Source: Nissolia schottii (Eukaryota; Streptophyta; Magnoliopsida; Fabales; Fabaceae). From it: DNA of 64,000 bases. The notes beneath the pieces are model-generated. The model saw only the letters and a program-made list of their open reading frames with translations, was not told the origin of the DNA and searched no databases. Below are positions 11,913 through 25,260 of the stretch, one piece after another (positions within the stretch are counted from its first letter, which is position 1; each line of letters starts with the position of its first letter). Location: assembly GCA_003254905.1 (NCBI GenBank), contig QANU01076562.1:766124-830123 (forward strand), in the 5' to 3' direction. Position numbers and translations under genes: made by a program.

Positions 11913-13990
11913 CAGAAAGTCAGAGAGGGCTTTGGTTTTGTCCAAGGGCAAAGGCAAAGGCAAAGGCATGCATGACATGAAACAAACAAAATTAGACCAT
12001 TATTATACTAAAAAACATGGCACCCCCTCGACCTATGTGAATTTGGCTCAAGGATTAAAATGAATAAAAACAAAAATAGGAGTGAAGAACAAGGCACTAA
12101 ATTGAAATCAGAGAGAATAATATTTTGTTGTAAATAAAAGTTTAGATTAAACTAGGGTATGCAACTGCCTTGCAGTTTGGGAGAGAGAGTTTTACCATTC
12201 CAAAAAGGGTTACCCAACTTAAACAAAATTACTTTTATTGAATAAAGATATCTAATATGTGTAAAAAAAAATAAAAATTTAGGTAAAAGGTAATGTACTA
12301 ATGTTCAGTTAGTCCAAGTAATTTAATACTCATTCTTTTTAAATAATGTTTGGAATGGATCTCTTCTAAATAAAAAAGTTAGCCCTAAAAGAGATTTATT
12401 CCCTAATTAATGAGCTAATGGAGCCTGCCTCTAGGTAACCAGAAAAATGGAAAAGTTTAATCTTATTTGTATACCGTAAATTCATACACGGCTTCTCTTT
12501 GTTCAAGGGGGGAAAAAAAGTGTTTAAAAAGGCAAGGGAAATTTGATTTCTCAGAAGGATGAAAAAAGAAAAGGGTCTCGTGAGTGATAGGGGGCAGATA
12601 ATGAGACAAAAGTCTCCATCGCACGTTGCAGGCTCGTTTGGAATTACATGCCACTAGAGAAGAACAAGGTGACCAAGATCAAGATTAGATGAGTGTTGCT
12701 ACTGTGTTTCCTTTGCTTTCTTAATTATGATGGGACCCCCCCCCCCTCTCTTCCTCATAAATAATCATATCTGTGTATTTATCAGAGCAAAAAAGTCACC
12801 TACTTTTGTCCCTCTTACATTTTCTTTTTTTGGGTAACCCATTGCTATTTACACTATATAAACATTTTTTTTATTTGAACAACTCTTTCTCATATATTTA
12901 TGCTGAATTTCATGAATTCAGTTATTGAATCAACTAATATTTTCATAATCGTGCATGTTATAAATTTGACAATAGTTCTATATTTATAAGTATTTAATAT
13001 CATAGTTGACATGCATTTACTTAATTTTAGAAAACATACTACACAAATTAACATAAGTGCTAATAGTTTTAAAGTTTATGTAGGACTTTAGCAAGCTTTA
13101 TGGAACTTTTCATTTAACAGTTAAGTTGATAAACTTAATATTTCCTTTTTTCTTTGGTAATTATAAACTTAATATCTCTGTTTAAAAAAAAAAAAAAGAA
13201 TGCGCACAGTGTCACTGGTACAAGATGCAAAATTTATTCAGATCTCACAGACTGAGTTTTCCAACATTGTTTGGAATATCTTTCTTTTGGCTATCTTGGT
13301 GGAAGAAAATTTTAATAGTTCGTTATGTGAAATTCTTGCATAAGCTTTTGATCAGAGTAAATTGTTTCCTTTCCTTTTTATTTTTATCGAGAGTGGGTCA
13401 GCATCACAAGGAGCTCTAATTTCGGGAACAGGAATATTTCATTTTCACCAATGGAAGACGAGTGTAGTAAGCATGGACTAGACCCTCTAACACAGTGCCT
13501 GCCTTGTGCTTGTGGAGGACCACACAATTAATTCTTTAGTTTTACTTCTTGAGCTGAAAATTGCATTCCCCTCCTCCATTATTTTTCAATCTATTTCATA
13601 GATATAGTATATATAATAAATACACTCCAAATATAACAGAGATCGTTCACAAGTCTAACACTCCAATTTTAGCACTCAAGAAAAGTGAATTTTACTAACT
13701 TATTTAAAATATACTTAATTATTCATTAATCACCTATTAATTTTAATGTGAATGTGTCTATATATAACATGATAAACTTACCGTAATAAAATTTTTTTTC
13801 TCAAATATTATATAGTTATATGGTGTTGGCATTGATGATGCAAGAGTTAAGTTTTGCAGGAGGGAAGAATAATCGGGTTATTCACTTCCAAACTTTGAAA
13901 AAAGTTGAAACTGAATTGATTGAAGGCATTACTAGCGCCCAACAAGGTCAAGAGTAAACCTTTAAAATTATTCTTAGAGTTGTGAACATC

Positions 13991-14177
13991 GATCAAGTTT
14001 TTCTTTAAGTTATGAAAACGATCATATTAGTTTTTAAATTTGTCAAAAGTTGATCAAGTTAATCTTTCGACAATAATTAAATTAGTCACTCTGAAGTATT
14101 AACTTGACCGACTTTTCATAACCTCAAACCTCAAGAATTAATATGATTGTTTTCATAATTTAAAGATGAACTTGACC
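13991..14177. repeat. Foldback (palindromic) repeat, ~187 bp
   Basis: The two halves are imperfect inverted copies. The left arm begins GATCAAGTTTTTCTTTAAGT and the right arm, read in reverse complement, begins GGTCAAGTTCATCTTTAAAT; both continue with TATGAAAAC-ATCATATTA. A second TCAAGTTAAT lies at the inner end of each arm. The transcript would fold into one long hairpin. Typical of a non-autonomous foldback or MITE; class unknown. Confidence 0.65.
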
Positions 14178-17100
14178 ACTACCAATAATCCTAAGTACTA
14201 ATTTAAATGTATACTTGCGGGGTTAAGGTTTTGCAATGGGAAAATTCTATTCCTACCCTATACATGTAAAGCGTTTTAAATATTTGAATCTTATCTTAAA
14301 TGTTTTCCCACTTCATTATTCGTTTTTGTACAACAAAAGCGGACGGAAAAGATGTGAGCATGAAATGGTTGGAATTTGTTAGGAAGATCTCTTCCTCCAA
14401 TAAACATAGGAATTTTCCTTTCAAATTTGCAAGATCACATTTTAAAGTTTTTTTTTTATCCTTAAGGTTCATCTAAATGCAGAATAGGGTGACCCAGTTT
14501 ACAAGAGATTTCTTCAGAGTTGACTTTAATTATATACATACAAGTACCATCATATGAAACTTTGCTGTGAAAGTGTTCAAGCCTTTGAGGTGAAGGACGA
14601 TTACCATTATTGCTGAAAGCTGCAGTATCTGAATGAAAGGGGGAAAGGGTAGACAAGGAAAGAGAAAAAGGAAGTAAAGAGCCTCTTAAGCATAAATATT
14701 TAAAACAAGTGATTTTTTTTTGTAAATATTTTTTTTTACTAAGTTCAGTGTTGATTATCGTATTAAAATTAGAACATGTCTTTAAATCTTACAAGTGCTT
14801 ATAAAAATATTTAAAAATCACCTATAAAAGTAATCATCACATTAAAAAAAAAATCAAACACGTCTTCTTAGAATTTGTGTATTTAAATATTAAAAATAAA
14901 GTGTTAAAATTGAATTGATTTTCATAACTGAAAGCCTATGCTGGATTATAAGACAATTAAATTCTTGTTGTAGAGTACAATACTATATCACTCTGCAGGA
15001 ACTGAAACATAAACGAATCAAGAAGAAAGAAAAGGTAGGAGAGGCAAAAAGACAAATAAACGAAAATTAAACCATATAAATTAGGATCAAGATCCTCTAC
15101 TTTTTATATATAATGCTTTCAATTTCACCATCCATTCATTAGAAATGTTGAGATAGAATAAAATAAATATAATATGTAATGAATGTTGAGATTCAACACA
15201 TTACCTTTAACTAGGTATTTTGATCCTATAAATTACTACATGGATCATTAGGTGGCATGGTCCAATCAACTCCTCTGACTTTTTCTTTGCAATGCGCCAA
15301 CTCCTAGCTAATTAGCTATATTAACCAATCACATTGGACTAATCAGATGAAATTAGGCCATATCACCACAAAATTGATCCACTTACTAAAATGTTCTTTC
15401 ACTATGCCATAAAATAGGACTATATCAAATAAATCCAAGAAAGTGAGACCTTCGTCTTTCTCTTTCACCTTACAAACCATCATCATGTTAGCTTACCAAC
15501 TAATAAGGTCAATTGTCATATATTAATATACTTATACTTATATTTATATATATTATTGTAGTACTAACGAAGATTGTAAGGCAATAATTAAAGAAAAGGG
15601 GTTAGAAAGAATATTTATTTTAAGTATGAAACTGAGGAAGTTTTATTTATTTATTTATACATCGATCATGACAGTCAAAGGCATCAAAGCAATGCGTGCC
15701 TTTGGAATCATGGTTTTCGATGATACCAACTGATCAAAGTTATTTTCATCAGTAAAAATTAAGATTTACTTTTGTAGCCTCTTCAATTTGGAAAATGCAC
15801 AATACTACTAATCACAAGTATTTATTCTCAATGACCTTGTGCATAAATCATGTAAATAATTGTCAATAATTGACTATTAGATAGGAGGCACATAGGGCAT
15901 TAATAATGCTGTTTTGGCATACTCTCAATAATCAAATTTTCCAATTGAGAAGTATCCAAGCTCAATTCGAGCATCCAAAGGAGAAAACATACACATGTAG
16001 TAAATATTGTACCATTATAAATGACAAGGATAATGTGTAACACTATAGTGTTTCCATGATGTCTTATGTCCTTAGGATTTGACTAAATATATAAAAACAA
16101 CAACATGGGTGTCTGCGTTGCTCTCTCTTTGTTTGCAATATTCGCCAACCCCAATTCACATAATATATATCACAGCTGAGGAGTCATATCAAAGTCTTGA
16201 AGTTTGTCTCTTGAATATTAAAAAAAGGCAGACACAAAATGGTGGGTGTGAGGGGAAAGGCAAAGTTTATAATCAAATTCCACTTATTGCATTGAAGAAA
16301 GGCATGGGGGATAATAATACCCATTTCATAGCTTAGCATCTTATAGTGCCAATATATGGCTTCGAGTGGGGACCCTGTTTTTGATTTTGCTGCCCATGTT
16401 TACATGAATGCTATGAAAATTGCAATAGATGATACTATTAGATATGCATGTCATGACCTTGTTTTCATCTAGCTAAGGGGAAAAACAACATATATAGTTA
16501 CTTTTTTTTTAGCCTCTTCATTGTTTTCCCCTCAAACTTTGGCAAGGGATGCCGTGGCACTGTGTAAAAAAGTATGCTGATTATGTCAACATATTAAAGG
16601 AGCATTGGTTGAATTATAGAATTGGACCGAGGACAAGCTAAAAGTAAGGTACAAAAAATGGAAATACAAGTGAATCTAAAAAATAAATAGAAATTCAATA
16701 TAGATCTTTGTCCTAAAAGGTCATTGTTTTGGCCACTTTGTTTCTTTATTTAGGTGTAAATAGCATTTTTCTAGGTGAAATAAATGTTAAGGACGGTTGA
16801 CAAGAAATATTTAATCTTAACGCAAGATTATAAAGTATTTTAAATTGTTAAATTGTGCAAAATTTATTTGGAAAAAAAAAATCGGCATAGTTCATCAGTA
16901 GTTCAACATATTTGACACTTCCAAATATTTTGAAAATGAGTATGACTGCTGCTTGTTAGTGGTTTGTTATTTACCTACTTTCATTAATCGGATAACATAT
17001 ACAAATAAAATTATATATTAGATATAGGTAGTTTTAGAAGATCGTGGATGTTAAATGCTATTTTTAATGGTTAAATGTAATTTTATATTGAATCCATGAA

Positions 17101-17204
17101 ATCCAGAATGCATGGATGACTATTAGAGTTGGCTAATTGTTTGTTTTCACTGAATGACTCAAAATCGCAAATGAGCCTATAAAGTTCAAAATAAGTTCGA
17201 GAGT

Positions 17205-17668
17205 TATTACTGGGGGTAAATACATATATGTGGGGAAGAAAATTTTTTTACGAATGTATGAGATGAAAACCTGAAATCGATTGTAGATGATCCGATTTCA
17301 GAACGCCAAAAAAAAGAGGGGGGATGAAATCGGGCCCTAGTAGGCCGATTTCAGAACTGCGCAAAAAAAGGGGGGGATGAAATCGGCCCAGGCCCTTTTA
17401 TAAAAAAAAAATTTTTTTGGAGCTAAAATCGGCTAGCCCTAGACCGATTATTTCATCCCTTTTATTAAAAAAAAAATTTTGGAGTTGAAATCGGCTAGCC
17501 CTAAACCAATTTCATCCCTTTTATTAAAAAAAAAAACAAGGGCTGAAATCGACAGCCCCTGAGCTGATTTCAGTCCAAATTCTCATACATTCGTAATTAA
17601 TTTATACTCACCACATTTTCGAAAATAATTTCTCCCAAAGCCATTAATATGTAAAAAAAACCTTATTA
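17205..17668. repeat. Hairpin-array repeat, copy 1
   Basis: Contains several units in which GAAATCGG or a variant is followed by its complement CCGATTTC after 10-25 bases, separated by A- or T-rich spacers. The outer sequence includes GTAAATACATATATGTGGGG at the left and CCACATTTTCG and GTAAAAAAAACC at the right; these right-hand blocks recur around the similar array at 46553-46848. Both strands are open across the palindromes, but no protein is implied. The family is not one I can name. Confidence 0.65.
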
Positions 17669-19986
17669 CTGCCTATAAAGTGATTATTATTTGTTTCTAA
17701 TGTGTGACGAACCATAGTACATAGTACTCCCAATGAGGTGGCGATGGAACAACAGAAACTTAATCAAAATTTCCAATAGTGGCATCTGTTTGGGACTAAC
17801 AAAATTATCTGAATAAAGGATGAAAACTCATTTTTCTCTTATGAAGGAAACTTGCACAGAAATTTGCAAAACCCCACACAGATTCCGTTTGTTATCAATA
17901 GCAAAACAGTAAAAATAGCATTTTGCGTAACGGCACCATAGCGATATAATGGCACCATAGCGAATATTTGACAACACTAATTGATAAGAGGTTTAAAAAT
18001 TGAAGGATTAGGATTATATTCAAGTAAAAAAACCTTGGGGGTTGTTAACGACGTCGGAGAGACGCCACGCTACCTTGAAATAAGTCCATATATAAGGGAT
18101 TGAACTCTCCTATTTCAATAGTTGGTTCTCTAAGCACTTGTGCCCATTACAAATGGCTATGAGTACTAGTTGGAGAAGTATATAGCACATCCCAAACGAT
18201 CCTTTCCAAAATGCAATTTAATGATATTCCAGTCCATTGGCTAAAGAAGACAGGGAAACAAATCTTACTACTCCCCCTGCCTTTAGGAAACTACTTAAAG
18301 CGATAAACATCTTCCAGGGCAACCATGATAAGGCTACGCTTGAAGCCCCTGAATACTCACATGAACAAAAATTAACATCCAAATGACACCACTCACTGTT
18401 ATTTATTTTGCAACCTAATCAAACCATAGATCACCAGCACCTAAATGCATAATATAAAGGTGAATGGTCACTAGTCAGTCCAAAAAACCAGGCCCAGATT
18501 GATATAAGGGTATCTCATGAATTCAATAAGACCAACATAAATATGCAAGTTGAGCCCCTACCCTAGATCACCACCTTATGCCTCAAACAATCCCAGGCTC
18601 CTTCCACCAAAGTACACAGTAGCAAGAATCACAATAAATGAGAAACCAACTCATGTTAAGCTACTCTCCTACGTTCAACCAAGTCTAGTATGATTTGCCT
18701 ACATACCACGCCACCACCAAGGAAACTCAAGAATATAAATCCATTTCAAAGTCTATTTTACCCACCACCACCGATGTCAAGAACAAATGCCAAATTGAAC
18801 ATGCAGGCCCTTCCACAACAGCAATGGTTTCCCCAATTAGAAATAATTTTTAACTCTCCAAAACAAAGTATTAGCATTAGAGCTACCAGTTTTCTAAAGG
18901 CCAGAGGCCACAAACATTAACAGCATCCAAAATTTATCCAAACTCACCACCTAGGTGGAGTTTGTATCTATAACTTGTATCTCTCACACTGTTAGAAAAT
19001 AAGTTAGTTGTAACTTGTAAGAATAAAAAGCAGCATTCATTACTAATAGAGAAATTACAGTTAAAAACTGAACCAACATAATGGTCTAGAGGGGCAGATA
19101 AAATGAACAAATGGCTCATGAGAGAAAGTAGAGTATACAAGGTTGAATCAAACTAAGATCATCAACACCTCTAGGATAATGCTAGATAAGCTGGTAAAAC
19201 CACCTTACTTGTACAAAAAAGCCATAGATATGAATCTGTGCAGTGTTGCATCAAGTTTTTTGCACAAGTCCACATTTAATCTCATTGCTCAGCACAATCA
19301 TTGTCTCTTTTCAGCTTCTTCATATAGATATATAGATTTAGAATATATCAATAATGTCAATAGGATTGATTAGCAAGATCAGCTGTCATTCAAATCAGTA
19401 CATCCTATGCAATTCTGTACAACAGCAGTTATGTAAATACATTATCCTCTCATTAATTAGGACAGCTTAGTTGTAGCAGTTTAACTATTTTCAGGGATTA
19501 ATATCAGCTTGTATCAAACAATATTTATATAACAATTCTCCAGCAAGGAGAATACACAGTTTTGACCTACAATTTTCCAACATATAACAGTTGCAGGTTC
19601 TAACTTGTTGCACGTATTTTGTGCTTAGAAACCTAAATAAATAAGATAACAATTCAAAAGCAAGATCACATATAAAACTAAGCAGAAAATACCTTTCATG
19701 CAATGAGCAAGTAAAAAAGATGTAGATCAAGCAGCAAATCAAAATAAAAATGACGTTGTCCATCAAACCAGCACAAACACTGACACTGGAGCTAACAAGT
19801 AAATCTCATCAATCAACAAGCAATGCAAGTTTTCCCTAAAGATGCCCTCCTTATCATGACATGGACCATACTAATCACTAAAGGACACCTAAAAAGCCAA
19901 ACAGTAGATGTATATGACTATGAGGACTTGCTGAGAAAAGATGAAAGCATAGAGCAGCATACAATGACCTTCAGTCTAGCACATGC

Positions 19987-20505
19987 CTAGAATTTGTCAA
20001 CTTTATCTTTCTTGATTACGGGGTTGGCTTTAGCTATGGCCTCCTGACCAACAGTTCTATAATCAAAAGGGCAATCATGTTTATCAGAGTATCGATGCAG
20101 CGCACAAAAGATATTTCCACATTTGCAGGTGAAACCCGTTAATCCAACACGCTTCCGGCAAGTGCCACACCTGCTGGGACCAGTCTTGGCTTTCATCTCC
20201 AAGCTTTCAATAGAAGACGAATCCTCAGAAATCTCAGCATTGACTGTCTTGACCTCCACAGCTCCGGCTTGTACATCAACAGCACCTGCAATCACAACCT
20301 GCTTACCATTATTGTTTGAACTCCCATTCACAATGTTTTCAACTGTAGCCTCTGCAATCTTGTCCTGTTCCTGCTTCAACAGCATGTCCTTGTAACACTT
20401 GGAACACATATTCATGGTTGCAGCCCTTCCAAAGAAGCCACAGTTATTAATGCAAAGAATGGGGCGTTCGGGTGCCTGGCATCCTGTCTCATCGTGAGAC
20501 TCCAT
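19987..20505 (-). CDS. A20/AN1 zinc-finger stress-associated protein
   Basis: 172 residues. The A20 finger lies at about 9-48 with Cys18, Cys22, Cys34 and Cys37 (CINNCGFFG, then CSKC), and the AN1 finger at about 110-150 with CGTC, CKCG, a further Cys, HRYSDKHDC. The tail [10 protein letters not shown] is typical of plant SAPs. These proteins bind ubiquitin through A20 and modulate abiotic stress and ABA responses; some act as E3 ligases. I chose the ATG at 20505 because a splice acceptor (TTGCTTGCAG) lies between it and an in-frame upstream ATG, so the upstream codons are intronic. The leader appears to have two introns, with non-coding exons at about 20506-20521, 21640-21687 and from 21775 upstream. 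Leader introns are common in plant SAP genes. Which numbered SAP it matches cannot be fixed by eye. Confidence 0.93.
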   Translation of the reverse strand: MESHDETGCQAPERPILCINNCGFFGRAATMNMCSKCYKDMLLKQEQDKIAEATVENIVNGSSNNNGKQVVIAGAVDVQAGAVEVKTVNAEISEDSSSIESLEMKAKTGPSRCGTCRKRVGLTGFTCKCGNIFCALHRYSDKHDCPFDYRTVGQEAIAKANPVIKKDKVDKF

Positions 20506-20639
20506 TAGTATATGACCACCTGCAAGCAAAGCACCTCAGGCTCTCTGAACGAAATAACAACTACAAAGCCCCTTCCCCCCATAAAGGAGAAGTCCATTTC
20601 CCCATATTGACCACAACATTGCACATGCACTTGCAAAAT

Positions 20640-20980
20640 AATGACTTAAATCGGGAGTCGAATAGTGAATCAGAAAAGTTATTTTCTGAATCATGAATCA
20701 AACTGAATCGTGAATCGTGAATCGTAAGATTCATGATAAAAAATTAGATGCAGCATATAAATCAATTAACAATTTTAGCTTCTTGGACTCTTCTCCAATG
20801 AAAATGAGTGAAGAAAAGGTCAAAGAAAGGTAACCATCATTGCACTGAATCGGTACATGTTCAGTAAGATTCATAGTCAGTTATGATACGTATCATAGTC
20901 ATTTATGGTACGTTTCGTTGCATGCTGAATTGTATTGAATCTTACGATTCGAATCGTGAATCGGAAGATTCTAATAACCA
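20640..20980. repeat. GAATCGTGAATCG-rich repeat in the leader intron
   Basis: Motifs such as CTGAATCGTGAATCG, TAAGATTCATG and TCTTACGATTCGAATCG recur in both orientations over about 340 bp, together with TATGATACGTATCATAG, itself a perfect palindrome. It looks like a small transposon remnant with palindromic ends. Class unassigned. Confidence 0.45.
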
Positions 20981-21925
20981 TGAATTAAATGCCAACAGAC
21001 CAATTGCCATTGCAAATGCTTAGTCTTACTCATCAGCAGCGCAGTTACATCAAGAAGAAACAGTCAATACATAGGTATCTACAACGCAGACATCATGGCA
21101 TGCATGTAAATGTTTAAGATGATTACAAAGGAATTGACAGTATTCATTCTCCATGGGACACCATTCTTCCAATACAGTACTATAAAATTAGAAACAAGGA
21201 ACAAACAAACACCAAGAAGACCCCTATATGGACGCCGAATCCATCAACAACAATCCATCAATACTGACTAATAATTCAATCATGCAAACAAAACCCAACA
21301 AACCAATAATCAACACAAGCAACCAACCTTCCAGCAGAATAATCTCAAGGTTCAGCTAAGACCGACCAAGTGGACTCAATTGACAACAAAGCTAACTAAT
21401 CAAACAAGGGAAGCAGTGAAAATAACAACTTTCTAACACCCCATCATCTGATTCATCTCAGTTCAATACAAGACCACAAGAAAAAACACATTTCTAATCT
21501 AATTTTCAGAATAGGGTAGGAATCAAAAAGGTAATAAATAAGAAACCACCCCCACCACCACCAACAAACCCAACTTAAACCGAAGGCAAATTCAACGAAA
21601 TTACACAGAAATAGAAACGCGGAATAGAAACCCCATCACCTGTGTGGTTGGTTTCACCGATCGTGACAACCTTGTACTGTTCCCCTCCTACAATAATTAC
21701 AAATAACTAGATTAAGGCGAAAGGTGTCAAAAAAGAAAAACATGAAATACAGAGAGACAAGACATAATTCTAACCTTAAATCGAAGAGAGAACAGTGAGT
21801 GACAACAGTGAAGGTCGAGAAAATCGAAGACAAAGGGTAACAAAACGAAGATAAAAGTACGATAAACGGAGGTAGCCCGGAGAGAGAGAGAGAGGGGGGG
21901 TTTGGTTCGACCGGATCGTGTAGAA

Positions 21926-21952
21926 GTCTCTCTCTCTCTCACACACACACAC
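21926..21952. repeat. (TC)n(AC)n microsatellite at the SAP leader start
   Basis: TC repeats followed by AC repeats at the expected transcription start zone of the A20/AN1 gene; on the transcribed strand this is GT then GA. Confidence 0.85.
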
Positions 21953-21990
21953 TGTATTTTTGTTTCTCTTTCTAATGTGTCAATTTGAAC

Positions 21991-22001
21991 TTTTTATATA
22001 G
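21991..22001 (-). promoter_or_regulatory. TATA box of the A20/AN1 gene
   Basis: The minus strand reads CTATATAAAAA, a near-consensus plant TATA box. It lies some 30-40 bp upstream of the GT/GA-rich leader, so transcription should begin near 21960. Confidence 0.6.
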
Positions 22002-22019
22002 AACAGCTTACGCTTTTTC

Positions 22020-24302
22020 ACTGAGGCGGTGGTGAAGCGCTATAACGCCCCTCGAATACATTGTAATTTCCATATTGCCACACATTCTAACCTTTTTATT
22101 CTTCTTTTTCTTTTTTTGGCTAGGGAAAATTTTATTTTTTTCCCTGATTTTCTTATATTATTTTTGGCCCATAGTAACAAATTTAAAACCGTGGACTGGA
22201 CCGCGATTTTATACCGATATACCGACACATGAAGTTGGGCTTTTATGTGGATATTCAGGTTTATTTTATTTTGCAGTAGACAAATTTTTAGCAGGCATCT
22301 GTGTATGAAATAATCTATTTTTCTTTCTTTGGTACATATGAAATAATCTATCTGAATTGCTATCCGAGTAATTTTTGTTTTTTTACATAGAAATGCTTGA
22401 TTACTAGGAAACGGTACAACATCCAAAGTTACATGAGACTAGACGACAGATAGCCTTGAATTTGGATTCTCACTTTAAAAGGGTAAAGTGAGGAATCTTT
22501 TTGGAGTTCAGCTATGACTTTGTTAAAGCAAAGTATCTTGAGATAAGGAATTTCTTAGCGGTAATAAAATTGGTTTGAAGGTAAAAAATTGGCTCTTACA
22601 TCAATTTTCTCATGGTCTAAAATGTGCATAGACCATTTGATAGCAAATCAATGCATCCAATGAAGTTGATTTACAGGTGAATTCCTAGTGCATTTGTCCT
22701 CTATAAATTGAGATCAATTTTCTATATATTGAGATCAATTTGCTGGGAGGAATGCAGTGTAAATCTTTTGGGTATCTTCTCTATAACTCCTATTACAACA
22801 TTTGAATGAGAAACACTATATTTACCTCTTGAATTTGAGTATGGAAAGGATATATTGTAATTATCCTAATTATAGTGGAATATTTGTTTAGAGTATCTCG
22901 TGGTTTTTCCTCTGGCATTTTTTGAGTGCCCACGTTATAATTTGGTGTCATCTTTTTCTGTTTACTTTGCTCAGTTTATTTCCATTGCCCTGTCTGTACC
23001 GATAGATTTATTTATATCAAATTTATTTAGTGTTCATTGTCACACCGCGACATTAATTAAACTTACACTACAAATCGATCTTTGAGCCCAACAATCTCAC
23101 AACTAGATCATTAAAGTGAAAGTGCAATTTATTTTCAATCCAATGGTAAGGTTCCTCTTTTTATTGCATAAAGTGAGATATCTCACTTTTAAAGATATTT
23201 GTTCTCTCTTTCTTTATCCTATGATCATCTCTCTTCTCATCCGCACACATTTTGTCTAACAATGTTGTTAATTGGAGTTGAGGCGGTCACTCTTTCATGT
23301 CAGATCCAATTTGAAAATCAGGCTCCCCTCTTTGCATATTCTTTCTACCTAGATTTGGCCTTCTCTCATGCCCCTTATTCCTCATATGACAGTGGCATAA
23401 ACTCTCTTATTTATGTGTCAGGGGTGACAATTAACTTGGTCCTCAACATTTTTTTTTTTTTTACCTTTGTTAGTCTTAGTCTTTTAACTATTAGATCAAA
23501 TTGAAGTGAAATCAGATGGCTGAAACTGTATGTGTTTTTTAGTCTTAAAATTAATTAATAGCACCATAAGTCTTTAATTTTTCCCATCAACCCCTTTCTC
23601 TGTCTTTCTGATTAACAAGTTGACATAGTCATCAGATTCCATTTAGTTCCACGGGCGGCCAACTTCTGCAATTGAATGGACTTTGCGCGCGAACATTGCG
23701 GATTATGGGTCTTCGAGTAGGGAGTACCTGACGGTGGAATCTAACGTTTTGAGGATTATATGGGGGGGGGGGCGATGCTAGGGTTTGTGGTTGGAGAAGA
23801 AAGCGTTGTATTTTGGTGTAATTTAAAAAAGAAGGGTTTTGTTCTTTAATCTCAACGAAACAATATGTTTACAAGATGTTGAGTGGTCACATTGTTGTTT
23901 TCTCTTTATCTTTAGTGAGAAACATGATCAAAAAATAAAAAAGTACAAACTTGTTTTGAAAATAAATTTCTAACTTCTCATATTAAATTATTTCATCTCC
24001 TGTCAAAATGATTATTTCATTCATCTTTATATCTCTTATATTTAGAGATGGATACACAGATGCGACCTAGAAAAAGAATGACTAAAAATAAATTAATTGA
24101 AAAGCTTAGAACGAAGCCGTTCATATCATATCTAGTAGCTTGAAGTGATTTTTTTATAAAAATACTTTTTTATAAAAATATTACATAACTTTTGCACTTC
24201 TAAAATTAAAAAAATTAAAATTTATGAATAATTTGAATTATTTAATTCATTAAAATTCCTCATAATTTTACAATAAAACCTCAAATAACTAATTAAAGAA
24301 GC
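22020..24302. other. Intergenic region
   Basis: The first few hundred bases are upstream sequence of the A20/AN1 gene. No gene is recognised. 23640-23830 is locally GC-richer with a G run at 23762-23772 but offers no protein match I can support. Open frames at 22029-22426 and 23199-23504 are T-rich and low in information. Confidence 0.55.
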
Positions 24303-24533
24303 AAATTATTTATAGTGTTGATTCACCATTACATCTTTGGATTTGTCTTTTGACAACATTTTTAATTAAAAACTGAAAATTCAAAAGTTATTAGAAATTA
24401 GAAAATAAAAAAAATAGATCATAAAAGGTAAATTTTAATTTAATTAAAAATTATCAATAATAATTATTCAATAACTCGTAAGGTTTACAAAAATTGAGAA
24501 AAGAAAAATAGGCTAATCAGCTGGGCTTTGGTT
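24303..24533 (+). repeat. Left terminal inverted repeat
   Basis: Inverted partner of 26298-26528; a handful of mismatches, mostly in A-runs around 24385-24420. Confidence 0.85.
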
Positions 24534-24569
24534 ATCTGTGCTTTCCATGGCTTAAACCATACACCACAT

Positions 24570-25260
24570 ATAAACTTGAGTCTCGATCTACTCCCTACCT
24601 TTTCCTAGGTTACTCTTTATCACAACATGCATATCATTGTCTTGATCCTACATCAAATAAATTACACACATCCATACATGTTACATTCTTTGAGGATACC
24701 TTTCCTTACTCTTCCATCTTGAATCGTCAGTCCTATTCTCCACCAGTTCCCTCTCATGCTCCCCTACACCATCCAACATGAAAACCCCAATGTCGGTTCT
24801 GGATCCCCATGTGGTACCATTGACTTTTTCTTCTTCACATGGCAATGAGCCTCACTCAACCCAGCCACCAAGAAATCGTGACCAGCTACTACCTACCAAT
24901 GACTAACCCGCAATTCATAGTGACAACCCAACACCCACAGATAACCAATCTTCTCAGCCACCACAAAATCAGTACCCCCACCACCTACTCAACCCTCACC
25001 CCATGATAAGTCGTTCTAGAAACAACATCCACAAACCTAATAAAGCTTACACTGTTTCCAAACATCCTTTGACTGAGAACTTAGAACCCTACAATGTGAG
25101 AGAGGTGATGAAATATCCTCACTGGCAAAAGGCTATGTTTAATGAATTTGATACCTTCTTTAGGAATGGAACATGGTCACTTGTACCTCCACCACAAAAT
25201 GTAAATATTGTTGATTGCAGGCGGTTGGTCTCTTCAAATCTTCACCTAAGGAAAGTGCAG
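24570..25260 (+). pseudogene. Ty1/copia pol fragment
   Basis: A broken reading of the region between integrase and reverse transcriptase. About 24600-24700 reads FLGYS, then HVTFFEDTFPYSS, typical of the post-integrase motif. From 25003 there is an open stretch with YPHWQKAMFNEF and GTWSLVPPP, the usual entry to the reverse transcriptase. The polymerase catalytic part is absent, and stops and frame changes lie in between. It is a different sequence from the copia element at 53468-58199 and lies within the TIR element. Confidence 0.75.

Larger units (their letters stand above)
10589..19986. other. Long intergenic region
   Basis: No gene supported over 9.4 kb. It holds a palindromic repeat at 11118-11282, a GA microsatellite at 11876-11910, an 11-base C run at 12736-12746, a second palindromic repeat at 13991-14177 and a hairpin-array repeat at 17205-17668. 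17.7-19.9 kb is less AT-rich but its open frames (for example 18690-18920 and 19491-19766) show no domain and no codon bias. The part nearest 19986 is probably the 3' UTR of the A20/AN1 gene. Confidence 0.6.
20506..21960 (-). other. 5' UTR with two introns of the A20/AN1 gene
   Basis: Reading on the minus strand: a first leader exon ending at 21775 (AAG before GTTAGAATT), an 87-nt intron, a 48-nt exon at 21640-21687 (preceded by ATTGTAG, followed by GTGATGG), an intron of about 1.1 kb, and the acceptor TTGCTTGCAG just before the coding exon. The long intron contains, at about 20640-20980, a cluster of GAATCGTGAATCG-like motifs in both orientations that looks like a separate repeat insertion. 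Confidence 0.6.

Noticed and set aside
20506..20529. Upstream in-frame ATG for the A20/AN1 protein
   Set aside because: It lies before the splice acceptor of the leader intron, and the added residues do not belong to the family.
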